A stretch of DNA of 5,479 nt. Origin: Lentzea sp. (GTDB taxonomy: Bacteria > Actinomycetota > Actinomycetes > Mycobacteriales > Pseudonocardiaceae). The stretch is from the NCBI GenBank assembly GCA_030146905.1, contig JASLAV010000199.1:1-5479 (forward strand), given 5' to 3'. The notes under the pieces are model-generated. The model saw nothing but the letters and a program-made list of their open reading frames with translations. It did not search any database and was not told where the DNA came from. A program made the position numbers and the translations under genes. Positions 1-4,652 of the stretch are shown here, one piece after another (within the stretch, counting starts at the first letter, position 1; every line of letters begins with the position of its first letter).

Positions 1-119
1 AGCGCGCCATCGAGCTGCCGGGTCACATCAAGACCACCGGCACGCACTCGGTCACGGTCCGCCTCCACCCCGAGGTCACCGTGGCTCTGCCCCTGAACGT
101 CACCAGCGCTGCCGAGTGA
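1..119 (+). CDS. rplI: 50S ribosomal protein L9, C-terminal end (partial)
   Basis: This is the 3' end of a gene entering from the left edge; the frame starts at base 3 and gives 38 residues before TGA at 117-119. The residues ELPGHIKTTGTHSVTVRLHP match the C-terminal domain of ribosomal protein L9, which binds 23S rRNA at the base of the L1 stalk and helps maintain reading-frame fidelity. The family normally has about 150 residues, so roughly a quarter is visible and it ends at the usual place. In actinobacteria rplI closes an rpsF-ssb-rpsR-rplI cluster and is commonly followed by dnaB, as here. The long hairpin after the stop suggests that the ribosomal operon ends here and that dnaB has its own promoter. 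Confidence 0.93.
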   Translation, partial: RAIELPGHIKTTGTHSVTVRLHPEVTVALPLNVTSAAE

Positions 120-135
120 CGTTGCACTGACACCC

Positions 136-151
136 GCCGAGCGAGCTCGGC
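136..151 (+). terminator. Short hairpin after rplI
   Basis: GCCGAG and CTCGGC form a perfect 6-bp stem with a CGAG tetraloop, starting 17 bases after the rplI stop. No T-run follows. It could be a first, weak terminator or an mRNA 3'-end stabiliser ahead of the stronger hairpin at 167-206. Confidence 0.4.
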
Positions 152-166
152 TGGTTCGGTCTGCTG

Positions 167-206
167 AGGCGCCGCTCACCTGGAATGCTCCGGGTGGGTG
201 GCGCTT
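167..206 (+). terminator. Strong intrinsic-type terminator of the rplI operon
   Basis: Bases 169-184 pair with 189-204 around the loop ATGC. This gives a 16-bp uninterrupted stem with three G-T wobble pairs, which can be extended by G168-T205 and A167-T206. The right arm runs into TTT at 205-207. Stem length, GC content and position about 50 bases after the rplI stop fit an actinobacterial terminator, where the U-tract is often short. It separates the ribosomal operon from dnaB. Confidence 0.7.
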
Positions 207-242
207 TCGCTCGTTCAGAGCAGTGAACACCTGTCCACGTCC

Positions 243-251
243 TGTGGATAA
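243..251 (-). promoter_or_regulatory. Perfect DnaA box (TTATCCACA)
   Basis: TGTGGATAA on the plus strand is the exact reverse complement of the classical high-affinity DnaA box. It lies 3 bases after a weaker plus-strand copy (231-239), so the two face each other. Confidence 0.6.
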
Positions 252-320
252 ACAGTCCGTTCAGCCGTGCGACGACACGCCGAAGAGGGTGTTTTTCGCG
301 ACACGCCGTCGGTGTGGCCC

Positions 321-341
321 ACAACTTTTTCCACAAGTTGT
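321..341. repeat. Inverted repeat enclosing a DnaA-like box
   Basis: ACAACTT (321-327) and AAGTTGT (335-341) are perfect 7-bp inverted arms separated by 7 bases. The loop and its edges contain TTTTCCACA (327-335), and TTGTACACA (338-346) follows. This is the most A/T-rich spot in the intergenic region. It could be an operator, a cruciform or an easily melted segment; function is not shown. Confidence 0.4.
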
Positions 342-388
342 ACACAGCCCTTGAGCTGCAGTTACTTCTGTCACTCCACTGGTTGTCA

Positions 389-443
389 ACAGGTTGTCCC
401 CAGCACCTCCGTCCCTGTGGGCAACCATCCACAGGTTGTCCCC
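389..443 (+). repeat. 13-bp direct repeat with 42-bp period
   Basis: ACAGGTTGTCCCC occurs at 389-401 and again, identically, at 431-443. The 42-bp period equals four turns of B-DNA. Each copy contains a DnaA-like TTGTCCCC core, so the repeat probably reflects a duplicated or phased binding unit. Confidence 0.6.
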
Positions 444-446
444 CAG

Positions 447-455
447 TTGTCCACA
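447..455 (+). promoter_or_regulatory. Perfect actinobacterial DnaA box (TTGTCCACA)
   Basis: This exact match to the high-GC actinobacterial DnaA-box consensus is the third member of an 11-bp-spaced series (425, 436, 447). It sits about 20 bases upstream of the putative -35 element of dnaB, a position where bound DnaA could activate or block RNA polymerase. Confidence 0.6.
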
Positions 456-474
456 GGGCGATCCACACGCTGGT

Positions 475-504
475 TTGCTTGCTCCGGACGGGTCCCTCTA
501 GCGT
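475..504 (+). promoter_or_regulatory. Candidate dnaB promoter
   Basis: TTGCTT (475-480), an 18-base spacer and TAGCGT (499-504) fit a weak -35 with an actinobacterial TANNNT -10, predicting transcription from about 511 and a leader of about 107 bases. An alternative pair is TTGTCG (547-552) and TAGGGG (570-575), with a 17-base spacer. Nothing else recognisable lies between 505 and the ribosome binding site. The call rests on short matches only. Confidence 0.3.
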
Positions 505-602
505 CGCGGCACGGGCATGGTCATCGCACAGCGTTGCCGCCCGGAATTGTCGGTGCCGCGCTGTACAACTAGGGGACATGGCACCGGCTCTCGACTCTTC
601 GC

Positions 603-607
603 AGGGG
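603..607 (+). promoter_or_regulatory. Ribosome binding site deciding the dnaB start
   Basis: AGGGG, in the context AGGGGTGA, is the only purine-rich run near the start. Spacing is 10 bases to GTG 618 and 4 bases to TTG 612. This favours GTG 618 and an N-terminus of MALVDD, but TTG 612 (MAVALVDD) remains possible. Confidence 0.5.
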
Positions 608-617
608 TGATTTGGCA

Positions 618-2669
618 GTGGCGCTGGTGGACGACCGGGGTATGGCGGAGCCCGCATTCGAGCGTCAGCCGCCGCAGGACCTCGCCGCCGAGCAGTCGGT
701 CCTGGGCGGCATGCTGCTGTCCAAGGACGCCATCGCGGACGTCATCGAGGCCCTCGCGCCGAACGACTTCTACCGCCCGGCGCACCAGGCGATCTACGAC
801 TGCATCCTCGACCTGTACGGCCGCGGCGAGCCCGCCGACCCGATCACCGTCTCCGCCGAGCTCGAACGGCGCGGCGAGCTGCTGCGCGTGGGTGGCGCGC
901 CGTACCTGCACACGTTGATCGCGACGGTGCCGACGGCCGCGAACGCCGGGTACTACGCGGAGATCGTGGCCGAGAAGGCCGTGCTGCGCCGCCTGGTCGA
1001 GGCGGGCACCCGCATCGTCCAGCTCGGCTACAACGGCGCTGAGGGCGCGGACGTCGACGAGGTGGTCGACCGCGCGCAGGCCGCCATCTACGAGGTCACC
1101 GACCGCCGCACGACCGAGGACTACGTGGCGCTGGAGGACCTGCTCCAGCCGACGATGGACGAGATCGACGCCATCGCGTCGCGCGGTGGCATCTCGCAGG
1201 GCATCCCGACCGGCTTCGCCGACCTCGACGAGCTGACGAACGGCCTGCACGGCGGCCAGATGATCATCGTCGCCGCCCGTCCCGGTGTCGGCAAGGCGCT
1301 GGCGCTCGACACCCCGCTGCCCACGCCGTCCGGCTGGACCACGATGGGCGAGGTCTCCGTGGGCTCGTTCCTGATGGGCGCCGACGGCCGTCCGACCCGG
1401 GTGGTCGCGGCGACCGAGGTGATGACGGGCCGTCCGTGCTTCGAGGTGGAGTTCTCCGACGGCACGGTGATCGTGGCCGACGCCGAGCACCAGTGGCTCA
1501 CGGAGTCGTGCAGCGAGACCGGCGGCTTCTGGGCGATCCGCACGACGGCGCAGCTGTTCGAGCGCGTCGGCCTGTGCCGCATGTTCGTGCGCATGTCCGC
1601 CGCGTGGGAGCTGCCGGCCGCCTCGCTGCCGCTGTCACCGCGCGCGCTGGGCCAGTTCCTGTCCGGCCTGGGCGACCTGGAGCTGACGGACGACGAGCAG
1701 CGCGTGGCCAAGGACCTCGGCCTGGCCGACGAGCCGCACATCCCCGCGGCGTACCTGCGTTCGTCGCGCAAGCAGCGCGAGGAGCTGCTGGCCGCGCTGG
1801 AGATCGACGGCCGCTTCGCCCGCCTGCGCCGCGACGTCGACGAGCTGCTCGCGGGCCTCGGCCGTCACGACCAGGTGGAGATCGTGGCGGTGCGCCCGGT
1901 CGCGTCCGTGCCGGTGCGGTGCGTGCAGGTCGACAACCACGACCACCTGTACCTCGCGGGCGAGACGATGATCCCGACCCACAACTCGACGCTGGGCCTC
2001 GACTTCGCCCGCTCGTGCTCGGTGAAGCACGGCATGACCAGCGCCATCTTCAGCCTGGAGATGAGCCGCACCGAGATCGTGATGCGCATGCTCTCCGCCG
2101 AGGCGCGCATCCGCCTCGGTGACATGCGAGGCGGCAAGATGAGCGACGACGACTGGACCCGCCTCGCCCGCAGGATGAGCGAGATCAGCGAGGCGCCGCT
2201 GTTCGTCGACGACAGCCCGAACCTCACGATGATGGAGATCAGGGCGAAGGCGCGTCGCCTCAAGCAGCGCCACGACCTGAAACTGGTGGTCGTCGACTAC
2301 CTCCAGCTGATGAGCTCCGGCAAGCGGACAGAGTCACGTCAGCAGGAGGTCTCGGAGTTCTCGCGAAACCTGAAGCTGATCGCCAAGGAGCTGGAAGTCC
2401 CGGTCATCGCGATCTCCCAGCTCAACCGCGGTCCGGAACAGCGAACCGACAAGCGCCCGATGCTGTCCGACCTCCGTGAGTCCGGCTCGCTGGAGCAGGA
2501 CGCCGACATGGTCATCCTGATCAACCGCCCGGACGCCTGGGAACGCGACGACCCGCGCGCCGGCGAGGCCGACCTGATCATCGCGAAGCACCGTGCCGGC
2601 CCGACCGCCACCATCACCGTGGCGCACCAGCTGCACTACTCCCGCTTCACCGACCTGGCCCAGACCTGA
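618..2669 (+). CDS. dnaB: Replicative DNA helicase DnaB, intein-containing precursor
   Basis: This is the hexameric helicase that unwinds DNA ahead of the fork on the lagging-strand template and recruits primase. The 683-residue precursor has the DnaB N-terminal domain (about residues 10-110, with PPQDLAAEQSVLGGMLLSKD) and a RecA-like ATPase core. Walker A, ARPGVGK, ends at Lys226 and is interrupted by the intein (residues 227-456), resuming with Ser457-Thr. Then come the catalytic Glu in SLEMS (Glu481), Walker B VVVDYLQLM (Asp560), ISQLNRGPEQR (599-608), LRESGSLEQDAD and KHR (657-659), the arginine-finger region. Removing the intein leaves 453 residues, normal for an actinobacterial DnaB. 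GTG 618 is preferred because AGGGG (603-607) lies 10 bases upstream. TTG 612, only 4 bases from it, would add two residues, and ATG 642 would trim eight. It appears monocistronic, with a possible hairpin after the stop. Confidence 0.95.
   Translation: MALVDDRGMAEPAFERQPPQDLAAEQSVLGGMLLSKDAIADVIEALAPNDFYRPAHQAIYDCILDLYGRGEPADPITVSAELERRGELLRVGGAPYLHTLIATVPTAANAGYYAEIVAEKAVLRRLVEAGTRIVQLGYNGAEGADVDEVVDRAQAAIYEVTDRRTTEDYVALEDLLQPTMDEIDAIASRGGISQGIPTGFADLDELTNGLHGGQMIIVAARPGVGKALALDTPLPTPSGWTTMGEVSVGSFLMGADGRPTRVVAATEVMTGRPCFEVEFSDGTVIVADAEHQWLTESCSETGGFWAIRTTAQLFERVGLCRMFVRMSAAWELPAASLPLSPRALGQFLSGLGDLELTDDEQRVAKDLGLADEPHIPAAYLRSSRKQREELLAALEIDGRFARLRRDVDELLAGLGRHDQVEIVAVRPVASVPVRCVQVDNHDHLYLAGETMIPTHNSTLGLDFARSCSVKHGMTSAIFSLEMSRTEIVMRMLSAEARIRLGDMRGGKMSDDDWTRLARRMSEISEAPLFVDDSPNLTMMEIRAKARRLKQRHDLKLVVVDYLQLMSSGKRTESRQQEVSEFSRNLKLIAKELEVPVIAISQLNRGPEQRTDKRPMLSDLRESGSLEQDADMVILINRPDAWERDDPRAGEADLIIAKHRAGPTATITVAHQLHYSRFTDLAQT
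1296..1985 (+). mobile_element. Class 3 DnaB P-loop intein (230 aa) with degenerate endonuclease region
   Basis: This in-frame protein intron lies between Lys226 and Ser457 of the precursor, inside GVGK/ST. Intein residues ALALDTPLPTPSGWTT (1-16) form block A but start with Ala, so there is no N-terminal nucleophile. Block B has His65 and Trp67 (VADAEHQWLT). Block F has Cys209 (VPVRCVQVDN). Block G ends IPTHN with Thr228, His229 and Asn230, followed by extein Ser+1. Trp, Cys and Thr at these places are the WCT signature of class 3 inteins. In that class the block F Cys attacks the upstream splice junction first, then the chain passes to Ser+1 and Asn cyclises. Residues about 100-192 look like a collapsed LAGLIDADG endonuclease: LGQFLSGLGD (118-127) and LLAALEIDGR (164-173) are damaged motif relics. 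Splicing should still work, but homing probably does not. Confidence 0.93.
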
Positions 2670-2681
2670 CACCGTGAGACG

Positions 2682-2709
2682 CCGCCTGGTGCGATTCACC
2701 AGGAAGCGG
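2682..2709 (+). terminator. Hairpin downstream of dnaB
   Basis: CCTGGTG (2685-2691) and CACCAGG (2697-2703) are perfect 7-bp arms around CGATT, 15 bases after the dnaB stop. CCG (2682-2684) can pair with CGG (2707-2709) across a 3-base bulge. There is no T-run, so terminator strength is uncertain. It could serve dnaB and, read from the other strand, the leftward genes. Confidence 0.45.
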
Positions 2710-2840
2710 TTCGCGGTGGTCCGGGCGCAGGCCATCGAGCGAGATGTGCAGCAGCCTGTTCCACATCTGCGGGCAGCACTCGTCGGTCACCTCGACGGCG
2801 TGGCCCGGTGAGACCAGCAGGAGCAGCAGGTCATCGTGCT

Positions 2841-2862
2841 GGAGCGCGTCCCCGCACGCTCC
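2841..2862 (-). terminator. Weak hairpin after the 112-aa gene
   Basis: GGAGCG (2841-2846) and CGCTCC (2857-2862) form a 6-bp stem with a 10-base loop, about 30 bases beyond the minus-strand stop at 2892. No T-run is present. It could end the WYL/hypothetical transcript. Confidence 0.25.
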
Positions 2863-2891
2863 TCGGACTGGTCAACGAACGCGACCGGCTG

Positions 2892-3230
2892 TCAGGACCC
2901 GAACCGGTCCCAACCGTCGCGGTGCTGCTCGACCTCGCCCAGCGCGACGTTCGGCGGCGTCACGTAGAACGCGGGCGTGTCCGTGGAGAGGTCCACGAAC
3001 ACCAGCGAGTGGGCAAGGGCGACGTCCTGCTTGGTGGAGAGACGCATCGGACGCTCCTGCGCGGTGCGCCGGGCGAACACCCGCGCGGGCTTGTCGTTGA
3101 CCTTCAGCCAGAACCGTCGTTCCTCTGGCACGACCTCGACCTTGTGGCAGGTGCGGCGTGCCACCTCAGCGGCTGCCAGGTAGACGGCCACCTCATGCAC
3201 CCTGTCAGTGCTCAGCTCGGAGAACTCCAT
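2892..3230 (-). CDS. Hypothetical protein, 112 aa
   Basis: I do not recognise this protein with confidence. It has no signal peptide or membrane helix and looks soluble and charged. After a helical N-terminus (VHEVAVYLAAAEVARR, residues about 11-26) comes a strand-rich part with VEVVPEERRFWLKVNDKPAR, then LVFVDLSTDTPAFYVTPP (about 81-98), and it ends GWDRFGS. The combination of AVYLAAAE, a V-K-V strand and VFVDL...FYV.P recalls small actinobacterial proteins with a restriction-endonuclease-like fold, but the usual acidic catalytic segment is not evident, so this is only a resemblance. ATG 3230 is chosen because the frame upstream lies inside the WYL gene and is arginine/proline-rich, a typical shadow. 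Its start overlaps the WYL gene's end by 19 bases, suggesting co-transcription and coupled translation. Confidence 0.6.
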   Translation of the reverse strand: MEFSELSTDRVHEVAVYLAAAEVARRTCHKVEVVPEERRFWLKVNDKPARVFARRTAQERPMRLSTKQDVALAHSLVFVDLSTDTPAFYVTPPNVALGEVEQHRDGWDRFGS

Positions 3231-4204
3231 GCCGGCCCATCGACCTGAGCGCGGTCGGCGTTGGCGATCAGCCGGTTCGCCAGCGCGCGGATCAGGTCGC
3301 GGAGCTCGCCGGGCCGCTCGACCACGAACGGCCGGTCGAGCCTGGCCAGCAGCGGAGGTATCCAGTCGAGCCGCTCGGCCCGGATGCGGACCCGCGTCCA
3401 CTCGGCGTCCTCCTCCAGCGAGGCGACCGACGGCGGGAAGACGGCGCGGACCTCGTCCGGCGTCGCTCGGACGCGCACCGCCACCTCGTGCCGGTGCGGC
3501 GCCTCGGCGATCGAGGTCAGCACCTGCCGTCCGGGGTCGAAGCCGGCCGGGACGTCGAAGGTGCCGTCGCGCACCTCGACGGCGGTGATCCGGTCGACCC
3601 GGAACGTGCGCACCTGTCTGCTGGCCGAGTCCGAACCGGTCAGGTACCAGCGGCCGGAGTGCGCCACGACTCCGTACGGGTGCACGACGCGTTCGCTCGC
3701 GCCGCCGTGGCCTGCGAGGTAGGCGAGCGCCAGAGGCCGGTGGTCCCGCGCCGCTTCCGCCACGGTGAGCAGGACCTCGGCGTCCGCCGCGAGTGCCGGC
3801 CGGGCGGGAGCGGTGAAGTCGGTGATCTCCAGCAACGCGTCCAGCCGGGGCCCGAGCGCCGCGGGCAGCACCCGCCGGACCTTCGCGACCGCGCTCTCGA
3901 CGGCCGCGACCGAGGTGGTGATCTGCCCGGAACGCCTGCCCGTCACCAGGCCCAGCAGGACGGCCAGCGCCTCCTCGTTGCTGAGCATCAGCGGCGGCAT
4001 CCGGTAGCCCGGTGCCAGGTGGTAGCCGCCGTACCTGCCGCGCACCGAGCGGACCGGGACGTCCAGGTCGAGCAGGCGGTCCACGTAGCGGCGGACGGTG
4101 CGTTCGTCCACGTCCAGGCGTTCGGCGAGCTCGGCGACGGTGCGGGTGCCTCCGCTCTGGAGGATCTCCAGCAGGGCCAGGACGCGGGCGATCGGACGGG
4201 TCAC
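3212..4204 (-). CDS. YafY-type transcriptional regulator (HTH-WYL-WCX)
   Basis: This 330-residue DNA-binding regulator of the WYL-domain class, cytoplasmic, senses an unknown ligand. A winged HTH covers residues 4-62 (VLALLEILQSGGTRTVAELA; recognition helix around DERTVRRYVDRL, wing RGRYGGYHL). The WYL domain spans about 140-215, with HPYGVVAHSGRWYLTG (175-190) containing Trp186-Tyr187-Leu188 and the conserved RTFRVDRI (199-206). A C-terminal WCX-type domain covers about 235-315. Length is normal for the family and no key part is missing. The start is GTG 4204; no clear Shine-Dalgarno precedes it, so the start is inferred from homology of the first residues. It is divergent from the VOC gene across 82 bases, the usual layout for a YafY regulator controlling a neighbouring small enzyme, and it overlaps the downstream hypothetical gene by 19 bases. 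Confidence 0.92.
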   Translation of the reverse strand: MTRPIARVLALLEILQSGGTRTVAELAERLDVDERTVRRYVDRLLDLDVPVRSVRGRYGGYHLAPGYRMPPLMLSNEEALAVLLGLVTGRRSGQITTSVAAVESAVAKVRRVLPAALGPRLDALLEITDFTAPARPALAADAEVLLTVAEAARDHRPLALAYLAGHGGASERVVHPYGVVAHSGRWYLTGSDSASRQVRTFRVDRITAVEVRDGTFDVPAGFDPGRQVLTSIAEAPHRHEVAVRVRATPDEVRAVFPPSVASLEEDAEWTRVRIRAERLDWIPPLLARLDRPFVVERPGELRDLIRALANRLIANADRAQVDGPAWSSPS

Positions 4205-4216
4205 ACCGAAGATCGT

Positions 4217-4269
4217 GCGGATACCGGGCGGATCCTGTCCAGTATCGCTCCTAGCGTGTCCCTATCCGC
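4217..4269. promoter_or_regulatory. Repeated GCGGAT motifs in the WYL/VOC divergent promoter region
   Basis: GCGGAT occurs at 4217-4222 and 4228-4233, 11 bp apart in direct orientation, and inverted as ATCCGC at 4264-4269. The outer pair extends to a perfect 7-bp inverted repeat (GCGGATA, 4217-4223, and TATCCGC, 4263-4269). These are candidate half-sites for the WYL regulator, flanking a possible VOC -10 TAGCGT at 4252-4257. No convincing -35 is seen for either gene. Confidence 0.4.
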
Positions 4270-4286
4270 CGAGGAAAGGACCCGCT

Positions 4287-4652
4287 GTGCAGCTCGTTTC
4301 AGTCCGTGTCATCACCAACGACGTCGCTCGCCTCGCCGCGTTCTACGAACGGGCCACCGGCCTCGCGGTGCGGTGGCGCTCCGAGCAGTTCGCCGAGCTC
4401 GTGGGCACCTCGTGCACGCTGGCCATCGGCAGCGCCGAGACGATGGCGTTGTTCGGTGCCGGGGCCGCGGTGCCCGAGTCGAACCGGACGGCGATCATCG
4501 AGTTCCGCGTGGACGACGTCGACGCCGAGTACGAACGGCTGACCGACGTCGAGGTGGTGCAGAAGCCGACCACCATGCCGTGGGGCAACCGGTCGCTGCT
4601 GTTCCGCGACCCCGACGGCAACCTGGTCAACTTCTTCACGCCGCCCGCCTAA
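4287..4652 (+). CDS. VOC-superfamily (glyoxalase/bleomycin-resistance-like) protein
   Basis: This 121-residue single-domain protein has two beta-alpha-beta-beta-beta modules. The first is QLVSVRVITNDVARLAAFYE (residues 2-21) with LAVRW; the second begins at IIEFRVDDVDAEYERL (about 70-85) and ends SLLFRDPDGNLVNFFTPP, the classic VOC ending. VOC proteins are metal-dependent lyases or dioxygenases, or metal-free proteins that bind bleomycin-type drugs. Two usual metal-ligand places appear replaced: no His in the first strand, and Asn where LxE/H usually ends the domain (LVNFF). A binding or resistance role, or an unusual enzyme, is therefore as likely as glyoxalase activity; the substrate is unknown. 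GTG 4287 follows GAGGAAAGG (4271-4279) at 7 bases, a strong site. It is divergent from the WYL regulator, its probable controller, and its stop overlaps the TetR stop. Confidence 0.88.
   Translation: MQLVSVRVITNDVARLAAFYERATGLAVRWRSEQFAELVGTSCTLAIGSAETMALFGAGAAVPESNRTAIIEFRVDDVDAEYERLTDVEVVQKPTTMPWGNRSLLFRDPDGNLVNFFTPPA

Larger units (their letters stand above)
231..467. promoter_or_regulatory. DnaA-box cluster upstream of dnaB, many boxes in 11-bp phase
   Basis: The gene-free stretch 120-617 holds a dense group of nonamers resembling the DnaA box (TTATCCACA, or TTGTCCACA in high-GC actinobacteria). Plus-strand copies are at 231 (CTGTCCACG), 327 (TTTTCCACA), 338 (TTGTACACA), 383 (TTGTCAACA), 394 (TTGTCCCCA), 425 (CCATCCACA), 436 (TTGTCCCCC), 447 (TTGTCCACA, perfect) and 459 (CGATCCACA). 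Minus-strand copies are at 243-251 (TTATCCACA, perfect) and 416-424 (TTGCCCACA). The starts 327/338, 383/394 and 425/436/447 are each exactly 11 bp apart, about one helical turn, so DnaA could line up along one face. The cluster lies between the rplI terminator and the likely dnaB promoter. Known actinobacterial oriC lies by dnaA/dnaN, so the simplest reading is DnaA control of dnaB or DnaA titration. An origin function cannot be excluded. Confidence 0.65.
2647..2871 (-). pseudogene. Possible decayed C-terminus of a TetR-family regulator
   Basis: Minus-strand frame with no plausible start, bounded by stops at 2872-2874 and 2647-2649. From about 2835 it reads DDLLLLLVSPGHAVEVTDEC, then CPQMWNRLLHISLDGLRPDH. 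The pattern W-x-R-hydrophobic run-LDGLR is typical of the last helix of many TetR proteins. Third codon positions are strongly G/C from 2835 to about 2715, as in real genes here, then lose that bias. No HTH or upstream part is present: the next bases upstream belong to the 112-residue gene in another frame. I read it as the remnant of a deleted regulator; a chance open frame in GC-rich DNA is the alternative. The rest of the 222-base gap between dnaB and 2892 shows only hairpins. Confidence 0.3.

Noticed and set aside
100..610. Several open frames of 98-185 codons in the rplI-dnaB gap
   Set aside because: Low-complexity or Cys/Thr/Ser-rich translations with no family resemblance; the region is explained by the terminator, DnaA-like boxes and promoter.
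498..1490. Minus-strand open frame of 330 codons over the dnaB start
   Set aside because: Antisense to DnaB with His/Arg/Val-rich composition typical of shadow frames, and no recognisable motif.
1296..1985. Intein as a frameshift or assembly error in dnaB
   Set aside because: The insertion keeps frame, has exact splice-junction motifs at both ends and rejoins the P-loop perfectly.
1436..2122. Plus-strand frame of 228 codons inside dnaB
   Set aside because: It overlaps the intein and C-extein in another frame and is extremely Arg/Ala-rich. The idea of a separate endonuclease gene in the intein fails because no LAGLIDADG or HNH motif is seen in it.
2757..2765. TGTTCCACA as a further DnaA box
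   Set aside because: Single isolated copy with two mismatches in a region that looks formerly coding; expected by chance.
3231..3401. Upstream extension of the 112-aa gene (57 extra codons)
   Set aside because: The extension lies inside the WYL gene and reads as Arg/Pro/Ala-rich shadow sequence; the plausible protein begins at ATG 3230.
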